Source: JBOFLG01 sp051657745
GTDB taxonomy: Bacteria; Actinomycetota; Actinomycetes; Actinomycetales; Dermatophilaceae
DNA length: 64,000 nucleotides
Direction of reading: 5' to 3'
NCBI GenBank assembly: GCA_051657745.1
Contig: JBOFLG010000072.1
Coordinates: 9,965-73,964, forward strand
Under the pieces are notes generated by a model, which saw only the letters and a program-made list of their open reading frames with translations, did no database searches and was not told the DNA's origin. Made by a program: the position numbers and the translations under genes. Of this stretch, positions 8,788 through 18,313 are shown one piece after another; positions within the stretch are counted from its first letter, which is position 1, and the number at the start of each line of letters is the position of its first letter.

Positions 8788-8972
8788 CCGTACTAATCGA
8801 TCCGAAGAGTGGATGGACGACGGCGCGTGGACCTAGCCGCAACCCTCGCGGCGGTACTGCAAGCGTGAACCAGCGGCCTCCCCGCGCGACCGCGTAGGTG
8901 GCGGTGCGGCCGACGCTATCGGGAAACTCAGCCGACACGAAGCCAGGCTGACGACCACGGCCGGTATCCGTC

Positions 8973-10145
8973 TCAGACCCCGCGTGGGTCACCGCTAGGA
9001 GCAGTCCACGGCAGCAGGCCCGGGCTCGTCGGTGACGCTTTGCGCCAGTCAGCTCCGACCCGCTCAACGAGGCCTTCAGCGTCGAGCACGGCAAGTGCCC
9101 GGCCGACGGCCGACGGTGGCACCCCGGCCGCGACAGCAACCGCGGCGGTGCTGGCCGAGCGCCGCAGGGGCAATGCCGACCACACGGCAAACGTCACCGG
9201 ATCCAGTTCGTCGGTGGGCGCGCGAGGAGATGACGCGGGCTCGGTCAAATGCTCACCGATCCGTGCGGCAAGCTCGGCTACTTCACCGGCGTCAGTGACC
9301 AGGACCGCACCAGCCTCTCGGACCAGGGCGTGGCAACCGGCCGAGGCGACACTCGTTACCGGGCCGGGAACCGCGCCGACCGGAAGGTGGTGCTCGCGCG
9401 CCCGACGAGCGGTGACAAGCGACCCGGAGCGAAGGCTCGCTTCGACGACCACCGTCGCTCGGGTCAGGAGTGCGATCAGCCGGTTTCGTGCGAGGAAGCG
9501 CGACCGGTACGGCGCACAACCAACTGGGACCTCGGAGACCACTGCACCGTGCCCGGACACCTCAGCGAGCAGCCCCCCATGTGCCCTCGGGTAGGGAACG
9601 TCGACACCGCAGGCGAGCACAGCCACGGTCGGCCCTCCCGCACCGAGCGCACCACGGTGAGCGGCGGCGTCGATACCGAATGCCGCACCGCTGACGACGG
9701 TAAAGCCACGAGCACATAGTCCGTCGCCGAGATCGCTGGCGACTCGCAGCCCGTACTCGGTTGCCGCCCGAGACCCGACCACGGCGACGCTGTTGTCAGT
9801 GAGTGCGGCGAGGTCGGCCTTACCGCGGACATATAGGCAGTAGGGCGGCGCGGAGAGCCGGTCGACTCCGACTGGCCACTCACCGTCTCCGGGAACGAGA
9901 ACTCGAACACGGCGCGCTTCGGCTGCGTGAGCCAGGTCGTCGATGTTCAGACGAGCCAGGCGTGGTTCAAGCCGGCGTTGAGCGTCGAGTCGGCCCTCAC
10001 GCAGCCGCGCCAACGCGCCTACTGCTCCGTGCTCCGTGACAGCCGCGGTGACCTCGACGTTGGCAGGCTCCACGAGAAAGGACCAGGCGACACGAGCCCA
10101 TCGTTCATCCCGTTCTCGCGCAGCCAGGCGGGCTGGCACCGTCAT
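8973..10145 (-). CDS. dprA: DNA-processing protein DprA
   Basis: DprA binds single-stranded DNA and loads RecA during transformation. The Rossmann-like core is plain: VAVVGSRAATEYGLRVASDLGDGL, VVSGAAFGIDAAAHRGAL, GPTVAVLACGVDVPYPRAH, EVPVGCAPYRSRFLARNRLIA and VVVEASLRSGSLVTARRA. A winged-helix-like segment follows at the C-terminus (VWSALPLRRSASTAAVAVAAGVPPSAV). The ATG at 10145 overlaps the comM stop as ATGA, which fixes the start and shows translational coupling; the resulting 390 residues fit the family. DprA and ComM are retained in most actinobacteria whether or not competence is known. Confidence 0.95.
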   Translation of the reverse strand: MTVPARLAARERDERWARVAWSFLVEPANVEVTAAVTEHGAVGALARLREGRLDAQRRLEPRLARLNIDDLAHAAEARRVRVLVPGDGEWPVGVDRLSAPPYCLYVRGKADLAALTDNSVAVVGSRAATEYGLRVASDLGDGLCARGFTVVSGAAFGIDAAAHRGALGAGGPTVAVLACGVDVPYPRAHGGLLAEVSGHGAVVSEVPVGCAPYRSRFLARNRLIALLTRATVVVEASLRSGSLVTARRAREHHLPVGAVPGPVTSVASAGCHALVREAGAVLVTDAGEVAELAARIGEHLTEPASSPRAPTDELDPVTFAVWSALPLRRSASTAAVAVAAGVPPSAVGRALAVLDAEGLVERVGADWRKASPTSPGLLPWTAPSGDPRGV

Positions 10146-11686
10146 GCGGCCGGCCCACCTTCGCCGCGGAGCAGCAGGCCCGTCGCCACGTCGTCTGGGC
10201 CGGGCACGGTCCGACCGGCGAGATCGGCTGCCGACCATGCAACTCGGAGCACTCGGTCGTAGCCACGGAGTGAAAGTCGGCCGCGGTCGAGGGCACGGTC
10301 GAGAACAGCAGTTGTGGAGCCAGGCAGTCGGTAGGGCGGGCGCCGGAGCACGTGCCCGGGGGCTTCACCGTTGACGGCCCACCCACACTCGTGCCACCGA
10401 TGCGCCTGCACGTGGCGCGCGGCTCGGACCCGCTCGGCGACCGCTCGGCTCGGCTCACCGGATGCCTCACCGATGGCCGCACGACGCACCGGAGGCACCT
10501 GCACACGTAGGTCGACCCGGTCCAGCAGGGGCCCCGACAACCGCGAGGTGTAGGTGCGAACCGCTCGTGGATGACACGTGCAGTCGAGGCCCTTGCCATG
10601 GTGGCGACCACATGGACAGGGATTCGCCGCGATCACGAGCAGGAAACGCGCTGGGTACCGAACGACCTGGCGGGCGCGGGCAAGCACCACCTCACCCGAC
10701 TCCAGCGGTTGGCGCAGCACCTGAAGTGCAGCTGAGGAGAACTCGGGGGCCTCGTCGAGGAACAGGACGCCGTGGTGCGCACGCGAGATGGCACCCGGCA
10801 ACGCGACACCGGGGCCACCTCCGGCCAGCGCAGCTACCGACGACGTGTGGTGTGGAGCGACGAATGGCGGGGTCGGATCAAGCGCGGCGATATCACCGAC
10901 ATGTCCGGTCAGGGACCGGATGGCGTGAACCTCCAGTGCCTCCTCGTGCGCCAGTGGCGGGAGGATCGTCACCAGCCGCTCGGCCAGCATCGTCTTCCCG
11001 ACCCCGGGCGGGCCGGTGAGGTGTACGTGGTGGGCGCCGGTCGCGGCTAGTTCAAGTGCGTGCCTGGCCTCCGGCTGGCCGACGACGTCGGCGAGGTCGA
11101 CACGAGCCGCCGCCGGAGCCGACGGAGGTGCCACGATATCGGCCGACGGTAGCGCACCGCCGAACTCGACCGATCGATACCACGCGACGACCTCACCCAA
11201 CGTCGATGCGCCATGAACGGTCATCCCGTCGACCAACTGCGCCTCCGCGACATTCTCGCGAGGCACAACAGCCCGCCGGACACCGCGTCGGCACGCTTCC
11301 AGCACAGCCGGGAGCACCCCGCGCACCCCGCGGATACGTCCGTCGAGCGCAAGCTCACCAAGGTGAACGACCTCCGCCGCGAGGGGTGACCGGACGACAC
11401 CTGCGGCACTGAGCACCGCGACCGCGATCGGCAGGTCGAAACCCGCGCCGCGCTTGGGGATCGACGCCGGCGACAAGTTGACGGTCACCCGGTGTGGCGG
11501 CACTGCGACCCCTGCGGTCGCCGCCGCGGGCCGGATCCGGTCGGGCGCACCCGCACACGCTGCATCCGGGAGACCACCGACCGAGAAATACGGGAGGCCG
11601 GACCCGATGTGTGCCTCGACGTCAACCATCGCGCCGTCGAGTCCGACAAGTGCCACGGCGCGGGTGCGACCTAAACCGAATGTCAT
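10142..11686 (-). CDS. comM: ComM/YifB family Mg-chelatase-like AAA+ ATPase
   Basis: ComM is a hexameric helicase that drives branch migration during integration of transforming DNA. The 514-residue protein has an N-terminal S5-fold/Lon-like domain (FSVGGLPDAACAGAPDRIR; VTVNLSPASIPKRGAGFDLPIA) and an AAA+ domain with Walker A LTGPPGVGKTMLAERL, Walker B GVLFLDEAPEF and a Cys-rich insertion (NPCPCGRHHGKGLDCTC) typical of the family, then a C-terminal helical domain. The ATG at 11686 overlaps the yraN stop as ATGA, and the comM stop overlaps dprA in the same way. Confidence 0.95.
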   Translation of the reverse strand: MTFGLGRTRAVALVGLDGAMVDVEAHIGSGLPYFSVGGLPDAACAGAPDRIRPAAATAGVAVPPHRVTVNLSPASIPKRGAGFDLPIAVAVLSAAGVVRSPLAAEVVHLGELALDGRIRGVRGVLPAVLEACRRGVRRAVVPRENVAEAQLVDGMTVHGASTLGEVVAWYRSVEFGGALPSADIVAPPSAPAAARVDLADVVGQPEARHALELAATGAHHVHLTGPPGVGKTMLAERLVTILPPLAHEEALEVHAIRSLTGHVGDIAALDPTPPFVAPHHTSSVAALAGGGPGVALPGAISRAHHGVLFLDEAPEFSSAALQVLRQPLESGEVVLARARQVVRYPARFLLVIAANPCPCGRHHGKGLDCTCHPRAVRTYTSRLSGPLLDRVDLRVQVPPVRRAAIGEASGEPSRAVAERVRAARHVQAHRWHECGWAVNGEAPGHVLRRPPYRLPGSTTAVLDRALDRGRLSLRGYDRVLRVAWSAADLAGRTVPGPDDVATGLLLRGEGGPAA

Positions 11687-12087
11687 GCGTCCACCCCGAC
11701 CACGTGCCGCACGATCGGTGGCTGCCCGGGCTGGCATAACACTCCGACGACGTCGATCCGTACCTGGTCGCGGTGCACGTCATGGCTGGCCAACCAGGCT
11801 GCCGCAAGTCGCCGCAGCCGAAGCGCCTTAGCGGTGGTGACGGCCTCGACTGGCATGCCGTATCCGGTGGAACTGCGCGCCTTCACCTCGCAGATGACGA
11901 GGCACCTCGCATCGACCGCGACGATGTCGATCTCCCCGTGCTCACACCGCCAGTTTCGGTCGAGCACGCGCAGCCCGATGTCGCATAGATATCGCTCGGC
12001 CAGTTGCTCCCCATAGCGGCCCAACGCACCAGGATCGGGACGAGTACGGGGCGTGACGGCCGCAGCGCGATCGGCAGAAGTGGACAT
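11683..12087 (-). CDS. YraN family (UPF0102) endonuclease-like protein
   Basis: The 134-residue protein has the YraN fold of the restriction-endonuclease-like superfamily: GRYGEQLAERYLCDIGLRVLDRNWRCEHGEIDIVAVD, then VICEVKARS with the E-x-K pair of the catalytic core. Its in vivo role is unknown; conserved linkage to rnhB, comM and dprA suggests nucleic-acid processing. The ATG at 12087 (MSTSADRAA) is chosen because upstream codons lack conservation. It overlaps comM by 4 bases. Confidence 0.9.
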   Translation of the reverse strand: MSTSADRAAAVTPRTRPDPGALGRYGEQLAERYLCDIGLRVLDRNWRCEHGEIDIVAVDARCLVICEVKARSSTGYGMPVEAVTTAKALRLRRLAAAWLASHDVHRDQVRIDVVGVLCQPGQPPIVRHVVGVDA

Positions 12088-12203
12088 AGCCCACAGCCAA
12101 CAGCGACCACCGAGGCCAGGACCACCGACTGTCCCCGGCCACGCCGAACCTGTGGATGACGACATCGCTGCGGTGTGCCTGTGGACGCCGCGACATCGCG
12201 GCC

Positions 12204-12518
12204 CTAGAACTCGCCCTTCGGCACATCGAGCTCGCTCTTGGCGAGTTCCTCGACGTTGACGTCCTTGAACGTCACCACCCGCACGGTCTTCGCAAATCGG
12301 GCTGGTCGGTAGATGTCCCACACCCAGGCGTCATGCATGGTGACATCAAAGAACACCTCACCACCGTCGCTCCGGACGTTCACGTCGACGCTGTTGCAGA
12401 GGTAGAAGCGCCGCTCGGTCTCGACGACGTGCGTGAACAACCCGACGACATCGCGGTACTCGCGGTAGAGCGCGAGTTCTGCCTCACTCTCGTACTTCTC
12501 GAGATCCTCCGAACTCAT
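12204..12518 (-). CDS. DUF2469 family protein
   Basis: This 104-residue acidic protein belongs to DUF2469, a family confined to actinobacteria and found between rnhB and yraN (as Rv2901c in M. tuberculosis, from memory). The opening [28 protein letters not shown] and the segment [19 protein letters not shown] are characteristic. Its biochemical role is unknown to me. The start overlaps the rnhB stop by 4 bases, so it is translationally coupled to rnhB. The 116-base gap to yraN holds no obvious gene. Confidence 0.93.
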   Translation of the reverse strand: MSSEDLEKYESEAELALYREYRDVVGLFTHVVETERRFYLCNSVDVNVRSDGGEVFFDVTMHDAWVWDIYRPARFAKTVRVVTFKDVNVEELAKSELDVPKGEF

Positions 12519-13228
12519 ACCTCTCCCACTCCCGCGCCCACGGCGCGATCATCGTCGACGACCCCGGGCAGCCGCCACGACGTGCGATGCCACGCCGACG
12601 GCCCATGACGCCGAAGCGCGGCAACATGGTCGGGCGCGGCGTACCCCTTGTTCTCCACCCAGCCGTACTCCGGGTGGGCCGCACCGAGACCGACCATCAG
12701 TCGGTCCCGAGTTACCTTGGCGAGCACCGAGGCGGCCGCCACGGACGAGCACCGCAGGTCAGCCTTGATCATCGTCGTCACCGGGGGGGCCGGGACACGG
12801 TTCGGCGTGAAGGCCAGCAGACCGACATCCTCGGGGCAGGTGAGCCAATCGTGGTTGCCGTCGAGGATGACCAGATCGGGCCGGACCTCGAGCGTCGCCA
12901 ACGCACGCATCCCAGCCAGTCGGAGCGCGGCGAGGATGCCGACCTCGTCGACCTCCGCAGCCGACGCATGCGCCACCGCATGCGCCAGTGCCCACCGCTC
13001 GATTCGGGGCACCAGATGCGCTCGCGCCACCGGCTGAAGCAGTTTGGAATCGCGGACCCCCTGAGGTGCGGAACGGCACTGCTCATCGATGACCACGACA
13101 CCGACACTGACCGGGCCGGCGAGGGCACCGCGGCCGACCTCATCGATACCCGCAAGAATCCGATGACCCGCACGCTGGAGGGCGCGTTCGACGCGAAGAC
13201 TGGGTCGACGCGAGACCGCCCGGGTCAC
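12515..13228 (-). CDS. rnhB: ribonuclease HII
   Basis: RNase HII cuts the RNA strand of RNA-DNA hybrids and removes single ribonucleotides from DNA. The 237-residue protein carries the catalytic DEVGRG motif ([14 protein letters not shown]), the third acidic residue in [10 protein letters not shown], and the downstream block [18 protein letters not shown] with the closing Asp. It sits in the lepB-rnhB-DUF2469-yraN order conserved in actinobacteria and overlaps neighbours on both sides by 4 bases. The C-terminal 15 or so residues ([13 protein letters not shown]) are a non-conserved tail. Confidence 0.95.
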   Translation of the reverse strand: MTRAVSRRPSLRVERALQRAGHRILAGIDEVGRGALAGPVSVGVVVIDEQCRSAPQGVRDSKLLQPVARAHLVPRIERWALAHAVAHASAAEVDEVGILAALRLAGMRALATLEVRPDLVILDGNHDWLTCPEDVGLLAFTPNRVPAPPVTTMIKADLRCSSVAAASVLAKVTRDRLMVGLGAAHPEYGWVENKGYAAPDHVAALRRHGPSAWHRTSWRLPGVVDDDRAVGAGVGEV

Positions 13229-14130
13229 GGCGCAGACCGAGGCGCGGGAACCTCAGCGAACGTCGCGGCATGATCGGACAACCAGGACATGCGGCCGACC
13301 GGCCACACGACGGCGACCGCGCGCCCGGTGATGTCGCCGACAGGTACCGACCCGCCCGAACCGTCCCCGGGGGGGTCGTGGAAGCGCGAGTCCTCGCTGT
13401 CACTGCGGTGATCGCCCATCACCCAGACCCGCCCCTGGGGGACAGTGATGTCGAATACCAGCGAACTGGCCAGGTCGCCAGGTTTGAGGTACGGCTCGGT
13501 GACCGGAACCTCATTGACAACCAAGCGACGCTCGCCATCACAACAGACCACACGGTCCCCGGGGAGGCCGATCACCCGCTTGATGAGGTGGTCCTCGCTG
13601 TCGCTGGGCACCAGCCCCACAAAGCGGAGGATGTCGCCGACAGTTCCCTGGAACGCGCTGTGCTCGGCCTGCGATGGTGCCGCCAGCCACGCTCCAGGAT
13701 CCTCGAAGACAACGACGTCGCCTCGAGACAGGTCCACCGGTCCCGGAGTGAGTTTGGAGACGATCACCCGGTCGCCAACCCCCAGCGTGTCCTCCATCGA
13801 GCCGGATGGGATGAAGAACGCCTGGATGAACCACGTCTTGACAACGAATGACAGCACCAGTGCCAGCGCGAGGATCACACCAATCTCACGACCCACCGCG
13901 AGCGCACCAGACCACAACCCGTGGCCTGAACGGGCAGTTCCAGAACCGGCTCCCCGGTCGGCGCTCCGGGCACGACGCAACTCGGCACGAGCGGCACGCC
14001 TGACCCCGACCGATCGATTACTCCCCCAGCGCCCGGTGGACCCCACCGAGCGTACACCGCCCCCTCCTCGTTCGATGCGCTCGGCGCCGTCGGGCAACTC
14101 GCGGGTGGTGTCCTCTGGCTCGGCGCTCAC
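13225..14130 (-). CDS. lepB: signal peptidase I
   Basis: LepB removes signal peptides from secreted proteins at the outer face of the membrane. A Ser-Lys dyad is intact: Ser111 in [12 protein letters not shown] and Lys184 in [12 protein letters not shown]; the late box [14 protein letters not shown] is present too. One transmembrane helix spans about 83-98, preceded by an 80-residue Gly/Arg-rich cytoplasmic N-terminus. The GTG at 14130 is preferred since an AGGAGG lies 6 bases upstream; the ATG at 14187 is inside the upstream gene without such a site. It overlaps the inactive paralogue upstream by 4 bases, so the two are coupled. Confidence 0.95.
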   Translation of the reverse strand: MSAEPEDTTRELPDGAERIERGGGGVRSVGSTGRWGSNRSVGVRRAARAELRRARSADRGAGSGTARSGHGLWSGALAVGREIGVILALALVLSFVVKTWFIQAFFIPSGSMEDTLGVGDRVIVSKLTPGPVDLSRGDVVVFEDPGAWLAAPSQAEHSAFQGTVGDILRFVGLVPSDSEDHLIKRVIGLPGDRVVCCDGERRLVVNEVPVTEPYLKPGDLASSLVFDITVPQGRVWVMGDHRSDSEDSRFHDPPGDGSGGSVPVGDITGRAVAVVWPVGRMSWLSDHAATFAEVPAPRSAP

Positions 14131-14630
14131 CGGGGTCCTCCTGCGCTGTCGACGCTGCCGAACCGATCCAACGGCCACACCCGCCACGCAACAATGCCGA
14201 CGATGTCGCCCGGTTCGACGGCGCGCTCATCGGGCGTGCGCATCTCGAGCCGTCCCTCGGCGACGGCCGCCACCACATCTAGCCGACTCTGGGTGCCGAT
14301 CTCAACCCCCAACCACCCAGCCGTCCTAGCCAGCACCCGGCCGATGGGCCCCTCATCGACCGGCGTTCCGCGGTCAATGACTGCGGTGTCGGTGGTGTCG
14401 ACGACGACGAGGTTGCCGGGTTCGGGCGTGCTGCGAACCTTCCACACCACGAGACGCTCTCCGGGTATGACAGTCGGGGCCAACGCGGCAGACGGCACGA
14501 CATACGTCTGAACAACGCACGCCTGAACCACCGCCGCCACCACGATCGCGATGATGGCGAGCACCACACGCTGCCGACGACGTGAAACTCGGCGGGCCGC
14601 AACAGACTCGATGTCCGGACCCAGGTTCAC
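14127..14630 (-). CDS. S26 signal-peptidase-like pseudoenzyme
   Basis: This 167-residue protein has one N-terminal transmembrane helix (about residues 22-38) followed by TYVVPSAALAPTVIPGERLVVWKV, which aligns with [23 protein letters not shown] of the LepB encoded right after it. The catalytic Ser of the PSGSM box is Ala49 here, and no K-R-V-x-G-x-P-G box with the general-base Lys is present. It should thus be inactive as a peptidase. It precedes lepB with a 4-base overlap, so stoichiometric coupling, for example as a LepB partner or substrate-binding scaffold, is possible but unproven. About 60 residues of the usual catalytic core are missing. Confidence 0.8.
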   Translation of the reverse strand: MNLGPDIESVAARRVSRRRQRVVLAIIAIVVAAVVQACVVQTYVVPSAALAPTVIPGERLVVWKVRSTPEPGNLVVVDTTDTAVIDRGTPVDEGPIGRVLARTAGWLGVEIGTQSRLDVVAAVAEGRLEMRTPDERAVEPGDIVGIVAWRVWPLDRFGSVDSAGGPR

Positions 14631-14695
14631 CCCGCGAGCCTAATCGTCGGTCGCGGACACGTCCTGGGATGGGCGCAGCGCATCCCGATGAGAAT

Positions 14696-15055
14696 TCAGC
14701 GCGCCGCGGGTGTCTCGCGCTTCTCTTTGATCTTGGCCGCCTTGCCCCGAAGGTCGCGAAGGTAATAGAGCTTCGCGCGTCGGACATCGCCACGAGTGAC
14801 GACCTCAATCCGATCAACGATCGGCGTATGCAACGGAAAGGTGCGCTCGACTCCGACACCGAACGAGACCTTCCGCACGGTGAACGTCTCCCCAACCCCG
14901 CCACCGTGCCGGCGAATGACAACGCCGTGGAAGATCTGGATCCGGGACCGGGTACCCTCCACCACTTTGACGTGAACCTTGACCGTGTCGCCCGCGCGAA
15001 ATACCGGGATGTCGGTCTTGATCGACGCACGGTCGAGATCATCGAAACGCTGCAT
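14696..15055 (-). CDS. rplS: 50S ribosomal protein L19
   Basis: L19 lies at the 30S-50S interface of the large subunit. The conserved blocks [76 protein letters not shown] are complete and the 119-residue length is normal. The ATG at 15055 ([10 protein letters not shown]) is chosen; an in-frame upstream start at 15091 adds 12 non-conserved residues. It is preceded by a 336-base gap after trmD, so it probably has its own promoter or leader. Confidence 0.97.
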   Translation of the reverse strand: MQRFDDLDRASIKTDIPVFRAGDTVKVHVKVVEGTRSRIQIFHGVVIRRHGGGVGETFTVRKVSFGVGVERTFPLHTPIVDRIEVVTRGDVRRAKLYYLRDLRGKAAKIKEKRETPAAR

Positions 15056-15391
15056 GATGCAATCGCTTTCTCGCGGAGTGCCACAGGTCATCCGCAGTTG
15101 TCCAATAGAGCACTGATCGACGGCATCGCCTGGGGCCGCGTGCGTGACCGGAGGAAGTCCGGGGCACTCCCCCTGTGGCGGGGGCGCATGAAAACAAGGC
15201 GTGCGCGGTCAGTGTGCCAGAGCACACCGATGGTGGCGAAATCCCGCCCGGTGGGGCGGCCGGCATACCGGTACGGGTCGAGGTTTGGTCGGGTGGCGCC
15301 GCCGTGGTCCGCCGTGATGACGGAGCGCCTGACCCACTCGGCGTCAGGCGGTGCCGCCCGGCGCCACGCGGTGCCACCCGGCGCCACGCGG
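15056..15391. other. leader/intergenic region between trmD and rplS
   Basis: This gap holds the presumed rplS promoter and leader. Visible elements are a compact hairpin (five C, six-base loop, five G at about 15170-15185) and, directly beyond the trmD stop, a 20-bp unit repeated twice in tandem. I see no coding signature. The hairpin could terminate read-through from trmD or regulate rplS, but neither is shown. Confidence 0.4.
15351..15390 (+). repeat. 20-bp tandem duplication after trmD
   Basis: Two 20-bp units (15351-15370 and 15371-15390) differ at one position. They lie just beyond the trmD stop codon on its downstream side and contain the half-palindrome GGCGCC twice. Confidence 0.85.
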
Positions 15392-16621
15392 TCATCGGGA
15401 ACGGGGCTTGGTGAGGTCGACGGTGCCGGGGAAGGCACCGTCCCCAGGGAGCAACCGGTAGCCCGCCCGCCGGTACCGACGCACGTTTCGGTCGCTGACG
15501 CGGGCGGTGTTGATCCAGAACGTCGTCACCGACGGTGGTGCCGCGGCTTCGGCGAGCACGAGCAGTTCGCGTCCCAGGCCACGCCCTTGCAGGTCGGGTG
15601 CGACCATCAGTCGCCCGGTCTCCCAGACCTGTTCGTCGCCGGGGCGCACCCGCCCACGCACCGATCCGACAAGGCGTCCAGGGGCGCCATCGGCCCGGCG
15701 CGACCGCACCACCCAGGTCGTCCACTCCGTGAACGAGGCGGCGACCACCTCGAGCGGCTCGTCGAGCGGAGGGATCGCCCAGCTCCCACACCGTCGCCCC
15801 TCGGGCACCCAGCACGCCAGCTGCAGGACCAACAACTCGGGGGCGTCGGCCGGAGTCGCCAGACGCACGTCACAGTCCGTGAGACCGGATGACGCCGCAG
15901 CCGGTTCGAGCAGGTCGGGCCGGCGAGCAGCGGTACGCGCCAGTCGCTGCTGGTGTCGCCATCGCCGAATCGCCGCGTGGTCACCGGACAGCAGCACCGA
16001 CGGCACCTCGCGTACGGCAGTACCGTCGTCCCAGGACGCCGGGCGGGTATAGACGGGGTACTCGAGCAGTCCGTCCTCGTGCGACTCCTCGACCAGGCTC
16101 TCGGCGTTGCCGACCACCCCGGGCAGCAGCCGAGCGACCGCCTCGACCACTGCCAGCACCGCCACCTCGCCGCCATTGACGACGAAGTCCCCGAGTGAGA
16201 CGACCGTGACCGGCATCCGCGTTGCAGCATGCTCGGAAACGCGCTCGTCGATGCCCTCATACCGGCCACAGGCGAACGCAAGCCACGGCTCGGTGGCCAA
16301 GGTTCGCGCCATCGCCTGAGTGAACGGCACACCCCCCGGACCGGGCACCAGAAGGTGCGGCACCGTCATCCCGTCGCTGGCCCCGGCGGCCACCACGGCG
16401 TCGAGAGCCTCAGCCCACGGCGGGGCTGTCATCACCATCCCCGCCCCGCCACCGAACGGTGCATCGTCGACGGTTCGATGCCGGTCATGGGCGAAGGCGC
16501 GCAAGTCATGCACGTGCAGGTCGAGGATGCCGCGGCGACGCGCCTTCCCGATGAGAGACAGATCGAGCGGCGCGAGGTACTCGGGGAAGATCGTGACGAC
16601 GTCGAGACGCACGCGGGTCAC
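15392..16621 (-). CDS. trmD: tRNA (guanine-N1)-methyltransferase TrmD fused to a GNAT acetyltransferase domain
   Basis: Residues 1-240 are TrmD, the knotted SPOUT enzyme that makes m1G37 in tRNAs and prevents frameshifting: [53 protein letters not shown] and the C-terminal [15 protein letters not shown] box are present. After about residue 250 a second domain follows ([22 protein letters not shown] ... [23 protein letters not shown]), which is a GNAT fold with the acetyl-CoA loop. Total 409 residues against about 240 for plain TrmD. The start is GTG at 16621, overlapping the rimM stop by 4 bases. The acetyltransferase substrate is unknown. Confidence 0.93.
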   Translation of the reverse strand: MTRVRLDVVTIFPEYLAPLDLSLIGKARRRGILDLHVHDLRAFAHDRHRTVDDAPFGGGAGMVMTAPPWAEALDAVVAAGASDGMTVPHLLVPGPGGVPFTQAMARTLATEPWLAFACGRYEGIDERVSEHAATRMPVTVVSLGDFVVNGGEVAVLAVVEAVARLLPGVVGNAESLVEESHEDGLLEYPVYTRPASWDDGTAVREVPSVLLSGDHAAIRRWRHQQRLARTAARRPDLLEPAAASSGLTDCDVRLATPADAPELLVLQLACWVPEGRRCGSWAIPPLDEPLEVVAASFTEWTTWVVRSRRADGAPGRLVGSVRGRVRPGDEQVWETGRLMVAPDLQGRGLGRELLVLAEAAAPPSVTTFWINTARVSDRNVRRYRRAGYRLLPGDGAFPGTVDLTKPRSR

Positions 16622-17142
16622 CCCTCGAGGTCGAGCAGCCCCGGTGGTGCGTCGACCACCACGCGGCCGGCCGCGAGGTCAACCTCGGGCACCAGCGCGG
16701 CGACGAACGGCACCTGGGCGTCGGCTCCCGACAACACCCGGATCACGAGCCGGTCCTGGGCCGCCCCGAGGTGCAAGCCGACCACCTCACCAAGGTCAGT
16801 TCCGCTCGGGTCGACCACCCGCAAACCGACGAGTTGGCCCTCGGTGTAGGCGTCGGGCTCGTCTTCGACCGCGAGCTCATCCGGGATGATGAGCCGAGTA
16901 CCCCGCAGGCCCTCGGCCCCGGTGCGATCCGGCACCTCGTGAAACCCGACGAGCCAGATGCCACGATGCACACGGGCGGAGCGCACGGTCAGCGCCCGGG
17001 GCACCCCGGAGCCGGCCCGTGCCTCGGTACTCAGCACAGCGTCAACAGCAAGCCGACGTTCCGGCGCGTCGGTGTGCAACTGCACGGTGACTTCGCCGCG
17101 CAGCCCGTGCGGCCTGCCGATCCGGGCGACAACTTTGCTCAC
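16618..17142 (-). CDS. rimM: 16S rRNA processing protein RimM
   Basis: RimM assists maturation of the 30S head and binds S19. The 174-residue protein has the N-terminal barrel ([27 protein letters not shown]) and the C-terminal PRC-barrel ([53 protein letters not shown]). The GTG at 17142 (VSKVVARIG) with GGGAAGGG 8 bases upstream is preferred to the longer form starting at 17184. It lies 82 bases after the KH gene and overlaps trmD by 4 bases. Confidence 0.94.
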   Translation of the reverse strand: MSKVVARIGRPHGLRGEVTVQLHTDAPERRLAVDAVLSTEARAGSGVPRALTVRSARVHRGIWLVGFHEVPDRTGAEGLRGTRLIIPDELAVEDEPDAYTEGQLVGLRVVDPSGTDLGEVVGLHLGAAQDRLVIRVLSGADAQVPFVAALVPEVDLAAGRVVVDAPPGLLDLEG

Positions 17143-17224
17143 GGTCGGCACCCTTCCCGGGGACGGTCGCGTCGGAGCATGCACCGACGGCCACGAACCT
17201 CAGGCGGCCGGAACACCACTCGAG

Positions 17225-17467
17225 TCAGCGAACCTGGTCGGTGTCAACGATGTCGATGCGCACCTGGCGGCCACCGGCCAGCGCACCCATCACCGTGCGG
17301 AGGGCGCTGGCCGTGCGACCTGACCGGCCGATGACCCGGCCCAGATCCTCGGGGTGCACGCGCACCTCGAGGATCTCGCCACGGCGCAACTCCTTGCGGC
17401 GCACCTGCACCTCGTCCTCGTGGTCGACGATGCCCGAAACGAGGTGCTCGAGGGCCTCCTCGAGCAC
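17225..17467 (-). CDS. khpA: KH-domain RNA-binding protein KhpA
   Basis: This 80-residue protein is a single KH domain with the GxxG RNA-binding loop in GRVIGRSGRTASALRTVM. KhpA-type proteins bind many transcripts and, in Firmicutes, pair with KhpB/Jag in cell-size control. The rpsP-khpA-rimM-trmD order is conserved. The GTG at 17467 follows the rpsP stop after 2 bases, so translation is probably coupled. Confidence 0.94.
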   Translation of the reverse strand: MLEEALEHLVSGIVDHEDEVQVRRKELRRGEILEVRVHPEDLGRVIGRSGRTASALRTVMGALAGGRQVRIDIVDTDQVR

Positions 17468-17469
17468 GG

Positions 17470-17991
17470 TCAGGCGTCCTTCGCCTCGGCCTCGGGAGCC
17501 GGGCTCTCCGGCACGGCGCCCTCTGCGGCCGGCGCAGCGGAGGCGTCTGGGGCGACCTCGGTCGCAGGTGCCTCGGCGGCAACCGGGGCCGCCTTCTTCG
17601 CGGCCCGCTTGCGCGACGTAGTGGCGCCGGAGGCGTCATCCGAGGACTTACCGGCGGCGGCCACCGCGGCCTCGTACAGATCCTTCTTCGCCGGCTTGGG
17701 CGCCTTCACCTTGAGCGTGCCCTCGGCGCCGGGCTCGCCGCGGAACTTCTGCCAGTCACCGGTGACCTTGAGCAGCGCCATCGTGGCCTCGGTCGGCTGC
17801 GCACCGTTGCCGAGCCAGTACTGGGCGCGCTCGCTGTCGATCTCGATGAGCGAGGGCTCCTGGGTGGGGTGGTACTTGCCGATCTCCTCGATCGCCCGGC
17901 CGTCGCGTTTGGTGCGCGAGTCCATCACGACGACGCGGTAGAACGGTGCACGGATCTTGCCCATGCGCTTGAGACGGATCTTGACGGCCAC
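17470..17991 (-). CDS. rpsP: 30S ribosomal protein S16 with Ala/Lys/Glu-rich tail
   Basis: S16 is an assembly protein of the 30S body. The first 90 residues are the normal protein: [22 protein letters not shown], then [46 protein letters not shown]. About 80 more residues are rich in Ala, Lys, Pro and Glu and are probably disordered. The GTG at 17991 has GAGGAG 9 bases upstream and opens the conserved sequence. It starts the rpsP-khpA-rimM-trmD operon. Confidence 0.96.
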   Translation of the reverse strand: MAVKIRLKRMGKIRAPFYRVVVMDSRTKRDGRAIEEIGKYHPTQEPSLIEIDSERAQYWLGNGAQPTEATMALLKVTGDWQKFRGEPGAEGTLKVKAPKPAKKDLYEAAVAAAGKSSDDASGATTSRKRAAKKAAPVAAEAPATEVAPDASAAPAAEGAVPESPAPEAEAKDA

Positions 17992-18183
17992 GGTGATGGT
18001 CTCCTCATGAATTGTGAGCGCGGCGAGACCGCGTTCAGGATGCCGCGGGGAGCCGGATGCTCGGTGTAGGCGTCCGGTCCGAGTCGATGGCCAGCGAAGC
18101 GCAGCGCACGGCCGGACGGGTACAGCCCTCGATCCTGCCAGATCGCGCGCGGGCGCGCACAATCCGCAGTCTCGCCGGTGGCG

Positions 18184-18275
18184 CCGACCCGCCCACTCGG
18201 GCCATGGCGACCCGCCCGCTCAGGCCATAGCGACCCGCCCGCTCAGGCCATGGCGACCCGCCCGCTCAGGCCATA
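18184..18275 (+). repeat. four copies of a 23-bp tandem repeat (minisatellite)
   Basis: Units at 18184-18206 (degenerate), 18207-18229, 18230-18252 and 18253-18275 repeat a 23-bp GC-rich sequence; the last three are identical except that the final base alternates A, G, A. The array lies in the 322-base gap between rpsP and the Rrf2 regulator, just past the stop of the latter. Each unit contains GCCCGCTCAGGCC. The rest of the gap (17992-18183 and 18276-18313) shows no gene. Confidence 0.9.
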
Positions 18276-18313
18276 GCGACTCACCGGATCCCGCACCTGC
18301 GGGCGGCACGCCG

